The translations under genes and the position numbers were made by a program. This document shows positions 11,322 through 21,178 of a DNA stretch of 64,000 nt, piece by piece. Source of the stretch: Erigeron canadensis (Eukaryota; Streptophyta; Magnoliopsida; Asterales; Asteraceae); the NCBI RefSeq assembly GCF_010389155.1, contig NC_057762.1:5257513-5321512 (forward strand), in the 5' to 3' direction. Each line of letters begins with the position of its first letter. Position 1 is the first letter of the stretch. The notes below the pieces were generated by a model. The model was not told where the DNA came from. It was given only the letters and a program-made list of their open reading frames with translations, and did no database searches.

Positions 11322-12071
11322 TCATATTCTCGGCGGAGGAGCATACTTGCCCTTCGAAGGTCGCTTATACACTCGTGTGGTCGTAGATCGTGGTGGTGGT
11401 GGTGGCGGCGGCGGCGGCGGATGACGAGATGGTGGTTTTGGCTTAGGATGTGGATTCTCATTTGGCTTAGGTGGCGGTGGCCGGCGTGCTACCCTTCTTA
11501 GCATTCTTTCTTTACCGGAAAATAAAGTCTCTGTAAATATATATTGTTTTTAAAGTTAACAGAATGACATTGACTATTGGATCATGATAAAAATGATACA
11601 CGAAAATCCATTGAGGACAAATATATACACTGATGTATGAAAATTTTCATGATTCATAATGGTTTTAATTAAAGAAATAAAATATTTTAATTATTTTCCT
11701 ACCAAACCAAAACCATTGAATAAAAATATAACAGACCTCTAGAGGAATGTATAGCCATAAATATTAACCGAGGTTGATACCTAAACTAATACTATATATG
11801 AATTAACGGGTTCAATATATCATTGGCAGCGAAAGTTGAACATAATTACTGAAGGGGTAAAAAAAATTTAAATTCTGTTTTTTAAATATGATATTTGGGT
11901 CTTTAATTTTTGAGGAAGTAAATACACATGATTTCTTTTCTTTTTAACCTCAAATATTATATAACCCCTAATTTACATCCAAAATCCTGAAGGGACCTTC
12001 CGGTCCTACTGATCTTCCGCCACAATACACCGGGCCATATCATATACAGTATATAGTATACATTTATATTT

Positions 12072-12116
<45 letters not shown>

Positions 12117-12394
12117 TCGTTGAGTCATGTTGAATCAAGTAAATCAATTGACTCGGAATACTCTGAACAGGTGCAAAACTATCAAAATCTGAACAATGTA
12201 CAAAGCAATTATCTTAATTAGATCCTTTACGTATTAATCTAAACATCATCTATAAAAGCAAATGGATCAATATGATTACCTGCAGGGTGTAGTTCAAATG
12301 AAGCTGAATCTGCTGCTTGAAAAACATGATGTAAAATAAGAATCAGAAGCAGAAGCAATATAGTTTCTTTTTTTGCAAAAGAAGTCATCTTCAT
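11322..12394 (-). CDS. Two-exon gene for a secreted proline-rich peptide precursor
   Basis: Exon 1 (12394-12280) encodes MKMTSFAKKE followed by a strong hydrophobic core and QAADS, a typical signal peptide with likely cleavage near residue 28. The donor is GCAG|GTAATC. Exon 2 (11530-11322) follows an ACAG acceptor, joins in phase 1 and continues to a TGA. The 107-residue product has basic clusters (KERMLRRVARR, residues 45-55), a Pro/Lys/Asn/His-rich stretch, a run of ten prolines (76-85), and a tail YKRPSKGKYAPPPRI. The in-phase join, secretion signal and upstream TATA box make a real gene likely. Length and basic sites fit a precursor of a secreted signalling peptide or a small cell-wall protein. 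No named family is recognised. The intron is 11531-12279. Confidence 0.65.
12075..12112. repeat. (AT)n microsatellite in the peptide-gene intron
   Basis: About 18 AT dinucleotides lie inside the 749-bp intron of the secreted-peptide gene. Confidence 0.95.
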
Positions 12395-12447
12395 GGGAAT
12401 TGCTGGGTCATGTTCCTTGTACTAATATTTATTCAAAATGCATGGTC

Positions 12448-12456
12448 CATTTATAA
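12448..12456 (-). promoter_or_regulatory. TATA box of the secreted-peptide gene
   Basis: The minus strand reads TATAAATGG about 55-60 bases upstream of the ATG at 12394, a fitting distance for a short leader. Confidence 0.5.
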
Positions 12457-14357
12457 CAAGATAATTAAATTCTTGTGGGGGCAGTACTACACTATTACTA
12501 CACGGCCCTGGAAATTTCAATGCAATTACTATCATTTCATTTGGTACATAAACATTCAAAGTCAAAATTATGTTACTATAAGATAATAAACATTAATTAG
12601 CTATCAAGTGTCCACAAAGTCCACGTTTGGTAGAGATAAGACCCAGATGCGATATTGGGACCATACAAATTGATAGATTTATCACCATTGTTCATTACAT
12701 ACCTGTATAATTACATGCTATAAAATATGTAGTGTATGATAAGTTTAGCAATTTGCGTAACTATTCTCCTGATGAAATCCTATAAAATAAGTAGAACTGT
12801 TTTGGTGATGAAGTTGACAATTTTGACTAGAACTTTTTGTCTATTAGCGGCCTAGCATACTAAAGTTAGAAAGTGCAGTTACCCATTTAGAAATATGAAC
12901 TGGTTGAGTTACAAATATAGAAGTTGCAATTATCAACAAAATACGGGTTGATACATATATTTGCATTGTTCAAAAAGAGAGAAATACCAACCGAAGTTGC
13001 AAATCCAGTCTTTTCCATGTTGTTTTCTGTTTTTGATATTGTCCACAAGGTTATTTATATGACTTCTTATTTATATGGGTTAGCCCAAATCCTATGTCCC
13101 AAAGTGTCCACAAGTTTATTTAAAATTGAGCCATAATTAACATCTTTCTAACAGCCTAAAACTACAAAACTTTAAATACCGGGCCCATTTCTTTTTTAAT
13201 CATTAAGTGCTGAGTGTATTAAGTGGTTGAATGCATTAAGAATTTCTGTATGTATTAAATAAAATATAAGTAATCGCCGGTTATTTTGTTTATTAAGCAA
13301 AAAAAAAAAATGAAATTTGACTGAATGATTAAGTTATTAACTATTAAATTTATTAAGTAAACATGCAATAGGGCCTAAAAAGCCTATAGTTTATATTGAC
13401 AAATTATATGGTATCAAGATCAAAAAAGGTTATATATTTCTCTAACTTTTTTTCATATAATCTATCAAATCTTATTTTAGGGGCGTATTCTTCTTTCCAT
13501 AGGCCTAATTTTTCTTTGTCAAAAGGGCCCTCCCTGACGTGTACCCTTACTTGATTTATTCGGTCATGCAATACTTATTAAAGACAAAGAAAATGCATTT
13601 CGACCCCGATGTAGTTCTCACCCTGTCAATGCAGATAAGAACGGTTTCTTGCGGCACTTTTTGAGGTTTCAGGCCTTGTTTAGCGACAGTGGTTCACATT
13701 ATTTTTCTCGGGGTTTATATTTTTTCTTATAAAAAGTATAGTTTTTCCAAGTTTGAACGTGTCAAATTGTCTTGAAAGTTGGAACACAAAAGTACAAAGA
13801 TGGTGAGGACCATAAAAGATTGAGAGGGACACTCAATATCAACCCGTAATACAAAGTTTAAACTCACCATACTAGTAACACTCAATCCTTTATACCTAAA
13901 GATGATCCATCTATCGTCTTTCATCGTCTTTCACTGGTTCTTATAATTCCTATGGTTCTTATATTTATCAAATAATAACCCCTAATTGTTGATCTAAAAA
14001 CTAAGCAACATATATTAATATATTTAAGTAATAACCATGAAAAAGTTTGAATGAATTCCATATGGTTTTTATATTTATCAAAAAAAAGTTTTTACAAATA
14101 AAGTGCAATTTATCAAATAAACATGTTAATTCACAAAATCAAAACTTGTATAGAGGGCTTACTTTAACTAATAACTTTAGGTTATAATGAATAATATAAA
14201 ACAATTTTTTTTTTCTTTTCGGTCAATCGATAAAAACAAAAGAAAAAAACAAACAAACAAATACATATTTATTTCTTTTCCTTTAATCAAACCAACCCAT
14301 CAAAACCCTCAAAACCCCCTCAAATTTAGGACTTTGTAACTAATATATCACATAGTA
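12457..14357. other. Intergenic DNA without a supported gene
   Basis: The sequence is AT-rich with scattered short open frames (for example 12924-13136 and 13727-13924) that lack domains. From about 13900 to 14357 it may be leader sequence downstream, in minus sense, of the primer-binding-like site at 14358-14370. Confidence 0.5.
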
Positions 14358-15151
14358 GACTCTCATACCACTGTTAGAATTTATAACAATTATCATATAC
14401 AAATAATCACGAGTACGTAGCGGAATATATATGTAATATAGAGTAATAATTAACAAAGAAAAGTGAATGTGTACATTTTAGCTTTGCTTCCAATAATCAA
14501 ATAATAATAATAACAATTATTAGGGTTTAAAGTAAAACCCCTCTAGTTACGATCGCACACTTGACACCACTACGTATATATGTTAGTACCCGATCACGAA
14601 CTCACAACCCTTTGTGTATACCCTTGTAGTCGAAATAAGCAAAACCCAAAACCCTTTTGTTTTGTTGAAATCAACCGGGTGAGTGGACGACTCCTAGTTG
14701 CGCAACCCTCTAACTATAGGTCTCCCCTTTCGGAGTTAATAGTAGTGTACCGAAGTGAAACAGTTTGACAGAACTTAAGCTCATCATATAACTTATAGCA
14801 CATTGAACATACAATATATCCCATATCAAAATGATTCTTTCAAGAATCATTTCATATATAGAAAGCGATTTTAGTTATCATGTTTTTCACCCCGAAAGTA
14901 AAACACATATAAGAGTTTGAAAGGGGGCTATGACTCACTGGATTGGAGTAAGAAAAAGGACTGATCAAATGCGAGACCTTCGGCTAGTGGTGTTGTTCCC
15001 CAAGCAAGCCTAAACCATGGTATTTAAGTAAACACAACGTAAGTGTGTGTAGCATGAATTAGTAAGCTAGATCATGAGATGTATGCTAGTAGACTTGCCC
15101 ATCTTTGATTGTTATTAGATTATGGAGTTCAAGTATATTATAGTGCTCACA
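14358..15151 (-). mobile_element. LTR with adjacent primer-binding-like site
   Basis: In minus-strand sense, TGTGAGCACT at 15151 opens and TTCTAACA at 14372 closes a ~780-bp LTR-like unit, followed after one base by TGGTATGAGAGTC (14370-14358), a one-mismatch version of the Met primer-binding site. The part 14680-15147 is related to 21240-21730, and its last part also to 26583-26720. The right side abuts the C-terminal end of an element ORF (15295-15152), so this LTR has internal-type sequence on both sides. Confidence 0.5.
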
Positions 15152-15295
15152 TTCTTAGGTTCATTTCCTAAGCATGAGAGCTACCACAATGGAGCATACA
15201 GCTGCAAGCACACAACCCATCATGAATATCACCTCATTAATCCGACGCACTTCCGCTATTGTCATCCCCGCATAACCTCCCGTTCGATTCATGAC
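15152..15295 (-). pseudogene. C-terminal fragment of a repeat-borne membrane ORF
   Basis: Read on the minus strand, this translates as VMNRTGGYAGMTIAEVRRIN, a short linker, then a hydrophobic end containing VCSIVVALMLRK and a stop. The last ~35 bases match the equivalent place downstream of the ORF at 19890-19384 (there SIVVVLVLRK in one frame). It looks like the C-terminal membrane tail of the same element-encoded protein family. It is cut abruptly at about 15296, where the MULE segment begins. Confidence 0.5.
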
Positions 15296-17174
15296 TTTAA
15301 TAGAATGTATATTTGCTTCAAAGGTATCTTATGTCATTGCAGTATTTTAATTCCACTTATACACTGAATAATATTATGTCATTGTAGTATTTAAATTCCA
15401 CTTATATACTAAGTAATATTATCTCATTGCAGGTGTGAAGGATGGATGGTTGAGTGGGTGTAGAAAGGTAATTGGAATAGATGGATGTTTTATAAAGTCA
15501 ACCGTCACAGGTATGTTGCTAACTGCTGTGGGCAGGGATGCAAATAACCAAATGTATCCTATAGCATGGGCAGTGGCTGGAGTTGAAAACAAGGATACAT
15601 GGAATTGGTTCCTATCCTTATTGCATGATGATTTGAGCTTGAATGAGGGGACAGATTTGACTATATTTTCAGATGGACATAAGGTAATAACTTATGCAAT
15701 TAACCACATAATATAGAATTGTATATATTATGCATGCAATTTACCACAGGGACATAAAATTTGACTATAATTGCATGCAATTTACCACAGGGATTGTTGG
15801 AAGCAGTTGGTACATGGTTTCCCAATGCAGAACACAGGCAATGTGTGAGACACATATATGCCAACTTTAAGAAAAAGTGGAATGGAATACTTTACAGGAA
15901 TCTGTTTTGGGGTGCTGCTTATGCAACAATTGAGGAACACTTTCTCAACAGGATGGAAGAGATCAAGAACATGGACCAGATGGCTTATGACTACTTGATT
16001 GAAAGGAACCCCAACACATGGTGCAGAGCATTCTTTTAAATGGAAAGATCCTGTGCAGCATTTGAAAATGGTATTGCTGAAAGTTTTAATTCAAAGTTAG
16101 TTGATGCTAGACATAAACCAATTATTACCATGTTTGAAGAGATTACGGTGTATGTAATGCAAAGGTTAGTTAGCATGAGTAAGCTAGCTGTTGATTTAGA
16201 AGACTCTATATGTCCATCAATTAGGAAACACGTAGATTTAATGAAAACACAATCTGCAAGACATTGGAGGGTTATGGTTAGTAGATACCAGGAATATGAA
16301 GTGTACAAAGTAGATGATTCTCTTGGTGTGAACTTGCAAACAAAAAAGTGTGATTGTAGACTGTGGGAACTCAGTGGGCTACTATGTGTACATGCTGTTG
16401 CAGCATATATGTTTATCAAAATGGACCCAGCTGAGGGAGTAAGTCCATGGTTTGAGAAGGCAAAGTGGCAAGATGCTTATGCATACTCAATTAGGCCAGT
16501 GAGGGGCTCAACACATTGGAGAAAGGTGGGAAATGAACCACCTTTACCACCTATCCAGAAGAAAATGCCAAGAAGGCCCAAGAAAAAAAGGGCAAGACAT
16601 GCAACAGAAGATCCTATTAGAGTGTCAAGGGTTGGCAGACAAATGACTTGTAAGATATGCAATGAAAAAGGTCATACCAGGAGGACATGCAAACTGAAAC
16701 CATCATCCAGTTCAGCTGCACGGGTAAAAGAAAGCAGTATTTGTAATTTTAGAAGTGTTTAAATGCATATTTTGTTATGGTTTAAGATTATATTATGATG
16801 TAGGAGACACAACAAATGGAAGAGGATGCAGATCCTATACCTCAGGAAATGGACAGAAATGTAGAACATGATGAGCATGTACATATGGAAGAGGGTGCAG
16901 ATCCTATACCTCAGGAAATGGACAGAAATGCAGAACATGATGAGCATGTACACATGGAAGAGGAAATGGACAGAAATGCAGAAATGGACACCAATGTGGA
17001 AGAGCATTTGGATGATTTTGCTACACAAGAAGACAAGAATATGTCACAATCCTCCAACAAAAGAAGCCCAAACGTAGAAACCCATCACAAAGGATTGCTA
17101 GAATGAAGATGGCAAAGGTAGTTGTTGCTAAGGATGGTAGTGGTACCTCATCAAAGCCAATTGTGATGGAGTAA
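15293..17174 (+). pseudogene. MULE (MuDR-type) transposase, N-terminally truncated and broken
   Basis: Exons can be joined as 15293-15323, 15433-15683, 15791-16723 and 16804-17174. The protein starts within NRMYICFK|GVKDGWLSGCRK, so the usual N-terminal DNA-binding region is missing. The MULE catalytic core follows: GIDGCF (first Asp), FSDGHK (second Asp) and ENGIAESFN (Glu). A SWIM zinc finger (CDCRLWELSGLLCVHAVAA) and a CCHC knuckle (CKICNEKGHTRRTC) come next, then an acidic repeat tail. A TAA at 16037-16039 interrupts the core, and the tail needs a frame change near 17045-17060 to reach the RRNPSQRIARMK end and its TAA. The introns carry tandem duplications. The family is certain; activity is very unlikely. 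Confidence 0.9.
16816..16980 (+). repeat. 69-bp coding tandem repeat in the transposase tail
   Basis: Units begin at 16816, 16885 and 16954 (the third partial), exactly 69 bp apart. They encode repeated Met-Glu-Glu, Asp-Pro-Ile-Pro-Gln-Glu and His-Asp-Glu-His-Val-His acidic/His blocks. The repeat keeps frame because 69 is a multiple of 3. Confidence 0.9.
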
Positions 17175-17433
17175 TCTTTTGTTGGTTGTCTAGTTGTTTG
17201 TGGATATATCTTTTGTTGCTTGTCTAGTTGTTTATTTAAAAACTGAATTATCTTTTGCATGTAATTATGTGTCCAATGTTGACACAAGTTTTGTGGATAT
17301 ATTATGGTATGAAAAGCAACACCTTTTGGCAGCAAAATATCTTTTGTATGTAATTTGTGTACGCATGTTTGGCAGCTAATTAAACAAACATAAATTGATT
17401 CATTCCAAGCAACATTAACAAAGATACAAGTTG

Positions 17434-17977
17434 TTAATGACTAAAAATAAAGACAAAAGTACACACCAAAATCAAGATTACAAGACATGTTTTATAGAAA
17501 ACATTTTTTGCCTTCGTTTTCTTCAATTCCAATTGCAAAGAAAGATGTGCATTCTCCCTTTTCAGAAGCAATATTTCATCCTCCATTTTTGACTTGTAAA
17601 AAGCAAATTCATTTTCCATTGTCAAAATCATATCCTTGTTCTTCAAATTTTCAACAAATTGACCTTTTTCTTGCTTGTTCAACCTTCCATATAAGTCATA
17701 TATAACTTCCTTATACCTATCATTTTTGATTTGAGGATCGATCCAAAAGAACTTCCCACATCTCAAACTTGGATTCTGATGAGGAAAAAGATTAAAACTT
17801 ATCATTGAGCTAATTCAAATTAAATTAATCACTGAAAAATCGAATTAAACATACCATTGAGTAAGGACATACTAGATTTCGTCTTGCAGGGTTGTTTGAT
17901 GTCCACGAAGTGCGTAATTTCAGTGGTTGATTACAATCACAAAGAGATGGAATGTTGTCAGATGAGGAAGATGACAT
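17434..17977 (-). CDS. GRF-type zinc-finger protein with coiled coil and C-terminal membrane helix
   Basis: Exon 1 (17977-17855) and exon 2 (17775-17434) join at codon boundaries through a GTATG donor and a CATCAG acceptor, giving 154 residues without a stop. Residues 13-47 form a GRF zinc finger: CDC, then LRTSWTSNNPARR, a third Cys at 37 and a fourth in LRCGKFFW. A predicted coiled coil covers about 70-130, and the end (YKTCLVILILVCTFVFIF) is a transmembrane segment. It lies convergently 260 bp from the MULE transposase, inside what appears to be the same element. GRF fingers bind single-stranded nucleic acid in other proteins. A role as an accessory transposon protein is inferred from position. 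It is intact, unlike its neighbour. Confidence 0.8.
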
Positions 17978-18269
17978 GGTGAGAAATTAGGGTTTAATTG
18001 GGGGGAAATGAATTTGGGGGAAAATGATTTCAGAGTCAAAGGGCACGTTTTTTATACACTTTTTTTATGAGTTGTAATCCAAGTGAGCTTTTAAAAAAAT
18101 CCACGTCGTTGCCACCTCATCAAAAAACAGTGAAACCAGTAAACAAGTCATCTTTTGGTCAACCACACAAAAGTTGGAAAAGTATATGGGTGAACCTCTA
18201 CAATAAACCAATTGGATGGGCAACCATGTAACTGAGGGAAAGTACGTTAGTCATCCAGTGACTAAACCC
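17978..18269. mobile_element. Right end region of the MULE segment
   Basis: This stretch precedes the point (18270) where the sequence resumes homology with 20901-21178, so the MULE-derived DNA ends at about 18269. A matching left terminal inverted repeat is not expected because the left side is truncated at about 15293. It contains the promoter region of the GRF gene. Confidence 0.45.
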
Positions 18270-18547
18270 TAAAAACTTCCAAGTATTCTTTCAAATAATC
18301 ATTTCTAACGCGTATGTTCAACTTATAATAACCAACATAATAATATCAATATCATTTAGCCACATGGGCATCATTCAAGTAAACTTTGATGATTAAATGT
18401 TTGAGCCACTACTACTACCATTTTATCAAGTCCAACAATATATATATAATTCATTTCATAGCACAAGCTGTCAATCAAGTGCCGTATTAATAGTAATAGG
18501 GTCTTGCCATGGAGACGACCATTTAAATTTAAGGTAGCTAGAGCACC
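18270..18547. repeat. LTR fragment, copy 1 of a 278-bp direct repeat
   Basis: Bases 18270-18547 and 20901-21178 are both 278 long and nearly identical by eye (over 90 percent), in the same orientation. Copy 2 lies inside the LTR that starts at 20538, so copy 1 is a piece of the same LTR family left of the internal region at about 19260-20530. Confidence 0.85.
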
Positions 18548-19383
18548 TAGCCTCAGCACTTGTTTCTTCGCCGGTCCTTCGTGGTGCCATGTCTCTACAA
18601 AGGAGAACATAGTTAAGTCATTCGTATATAGGATTATATGGCATAGACCCGACTCACAACTTTCGATCTCACACGTGTTCATTTAAGTTACTTAGTGTAA
18701 TAAGGTCTCGTTTGTATGCATAGGTATACATATATTTCTAAATTCATATTCCTTCCTTTAATCACAACCTACTTATCACTATGAATAACAAATGGTTGAG
18801 TAAGCTTAAAACATATCAATCTTGTTTTTGGGTTGCTAAACAGATTTTTCCAGAATCTGTGTATGAACTTGGAGCACGAAAACGTGGCTCAAGATGGACG
18901 ATCTGGGCAAAACTCATAAAATATAAAATGTACCCCACGAGTTAAGTTTCACCTCCAACTGGAATCAGGTCAAAAGACCAAACAGAACTCCAGATATGGC
19001 CGTTCTACCAAAAGTGGTCAGAACTAATTTCCTGCTGTAACTATCACTTTGCAATAGGCATAACTATAACACATAGAGATTAACACATCGTATAATCATA
19101 AAAAGGCATCAAGCTCACATTTGAATAATCCAATATCAGTTTACAAAGTTGCCATATGCCAACAACCATGTGATCATAGTCACACAACCACAAACAAGTC
19201 CAAGAAAATCATAACAAAGTACAAACATTTGTCTATCGAATAAGTTCATGAATAAAACATCCTTAGGGTCATTTCCTAAGCACAAGAACTACCACAATGG
19301 AGCACTCCATCTATTGCCATGCCCGTATCGTCTCCCATTCGTCTCATTGCTCCCAAGGCTCTTTCCATCATGACTTCTTGATG
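18548..19383. other. 3' part of the non-autonomous LTR element, no gene
   Basis: No supported ORF. Around 19260-19384 the minus strand continues the small proline-rich ORF beyond a TGA with sequence (HQEVMMERALGAMRRMGDD in frame) and then a shifted SIVVVLVLRK tail similar to that at 15152-15295. The ORF therefore probably once extended to about 19270. The rest is AT-rich spacer. Confidence 0.45.
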
Positions 19384-19890
19384 TCAAACCCTCACTCGGG
19401 CATCCCTTAATCCACCGGCTATATCCCACACTCGTTCCCTTTCCTCCCGAGTCATACCCATGGGAGGTGGAGGGGGTATTCCATAAACGGGACGGTGAGG
19501 TATCTCTCCTTGTCTTGGGCCGAAATGGTAAGGATGATTGCGAGGGAGGCGTGGATGGAAGTATGGGTCATGAGTTGGGAAGCGTCCATCACTTACATTC
19601 ATAGCCGCATTTTTGCTCGGCGGTGGAGGAGCTCTAGGGGCTGGTGGTGATGGTGGAGGTGAGGTCGAGCAGCATACCGGTTGGCTAGAAGCAACGCTCC
19701 TAGCATCACCATCATTTGACGGGTCCTCCATCGGCTCGAACTCCTCTCGTTGTAAGGGTTGTTGGGAGTCCATCGTGGGCTCCGTCTCCTCGCTCTTTTG
19801 TCTTTCTTGTCTTTCACGAACCATGTCCACAAACGCATAAATGTCTCTTGCGTGTCTGGAAGATCTTGATGCTCCACTTCTTTGCGACAT
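19384..19890 (-). CDS. Proline-rich ORF of a non-autonomous LTR element
   Basis: Starting at the ATG at 19890 (MSQRSGASRSSRHARDIYAF) this gives 168 residues. A TTTGTGTAG splice acceptor lies just upstream, and an upstream in-frame Met at 19974 is less likely to be used. The N-terminus is basic/Ser-rich, then Glu/Gln-rich, then proline-rich (SPPPSPPAPRAPPPP, GIPPPPPMGMTREERERVWD). The TGA at 19386-19384 is probably premature, since coding-like sequence continues in frame. Gag, RT and integrase motifs are absent. With the PBS at 20518-20531 it belongs to an LTR element that lacks pol. Function unknown. Confidence 0.5.
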   Translation of the reverse strand: MSQRSGASRSSRHARDIYAFVDMVRERQERQKSEETEPTMDSQQPLQREEFEPMEDPSNDGDARSVASSQPVCCSTSPPPSPPAPRAPPPPSKNAAMNVSDGRFPTHDPYFHPRLPRNHPYHFGPRQGEIPHRPVYGIPPPPPMGMTREERERVWDIAGGLRDARVRV

Positions 19891-19924
19891 ATCGTTTCCT
19901 ACACAAATTAAATAAAATATAAGA

Positions 19925-20517
19925 TGACGACTCCACTTGACGTTTAGATGACCATTGACGACCGACTTGACCATTTAAGGACGGCAAAACGACTTGACGG
20001 ACCACGAGACGGCCTTAACCATTCGACGACATCCAACCCATTCAACCAACGACTCACAAGCTTGACGACCGAGCAACGACATGACCATTCACAACCGACG
20101 TATACCAAAACTACTAACAACCAACTCGACACTCACGACTCACATAATCATTTAGAATCAACGAAATGACTAGAATTCGACTTGTGCATAGCTCTTGTGT
20201 ATTATATCTACATAGACAAGATAATACTAGCCAAGTGGGGGTATTAACTAAGGTATCTAATAAGTAATGCAAACATTGGATTTGGTTATGTATCTTTTGC
20301 ACCAAGAATTGTTTTAAAGTTTCATTTTCAAAAGACTCATTTTGAATATTCCTTAGACAACCATTTCAATCATTCCATATTAAATTTTTAATTAGGCATA
20401 GTTGATCAGGCTATGCATAAGTAAAACAAGAATACTTTATGATCGACTCAATTGTTTAAGAAATATTCGACTCGTTTTGAAAATACTTAGGTTATAGCAA
20501 AAATTCTCTATAACCTT
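19925..20517. other. Leader of the LTR element with CGAC/TTGAC-rich stretch
   Basis: Between PBS and ORF, 19925-20170 is crowded with GACGA, CGAC and TTGAC words, about twenty in 250 bp, unlike the AT-rich surroundings. Several open frames here arise from that composition and have no domains. Confidence 0.5.
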
Positions 20518-20531
20518 GGCTCTTGATACCA
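20518..20531 (-). promoter_or_regulatory. Primer-binding site of the LTR element
   Basis: The minus strand reads TGGTATCAAGAGCC, six bases from the LTR end (TGTTACA) at 20538. It resembles the Met tRNA site TGGTATCAGAGC with one extra A. It sets the element in minus orientation with the 5' LTR on the right. Confidence 0.75.
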
Positions 20532-20900
20532 TTTTTCTGTAACACCCCGACTAAGGCAGAATCACGAAGTGCCACAGAACGAGATGGTACAAAAGATTTG
20601 AAGATAAAACATCAACACAAAGTTTCAAATGTCATTCAAATTCAAAAGATAATAAGCTTAAGTTGACGTTTAAGAAACATTACATAACCATAATCCATGA
20701 ATAAAAAGACAAATCGTTTGCATTACAAGTCCAACGACCAACAAGCAACATAATCCATGAGGCGGTCCAAAAAGCTAACTTACTGCTCTAGACCTGAAAA
20801 GCATGGAGAAAAAGTGACAACTACGAGAGTTGAGTGAGTTCATAGGTTTTAACTAACAACACATATATATTTACCAACCATGTTCAAGGATAATGAATCA

Positions 20901-21178
20901 TAAAAACTTCCAAGTATTCTTTCAAATAATCATTTCTAAAGCGTATGTTCAACTTATAATAGCCAACATAATAATATCAATATCATTTAGCCACATTGGC
21001 ATAATTCATGTAAACTTTGATGAGTAAATGTTTGAGCCACTACTACTATCAATTTATCAAGTCCAACAATATATATATAATTCATTTCATAGCACAAGCT
21101 GTCAATTAAGTGTCGTATTAATAGTAATAGGGTCGTGCCATGGAGACGACCATTTAAATGGAAGGTAGCTAGAGCACC
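20901..21178. repeat. LTR segment, copy 2 of a 278-bp direct repeat
   Basis: This matches 18270-18547 over its whole length with few substitutions. After it, sequence related to 14680-15147 begins, which is not the case after copy 1. Confidence 0.85.

Noticed and set aside
11201..11461. 86-codon minus frame rich in Arg and His across the proline-coding exon
   Set aside because: It is a shifted frame of the proline-rich exon; the other frame joins in phase to a signal-peptide exon.
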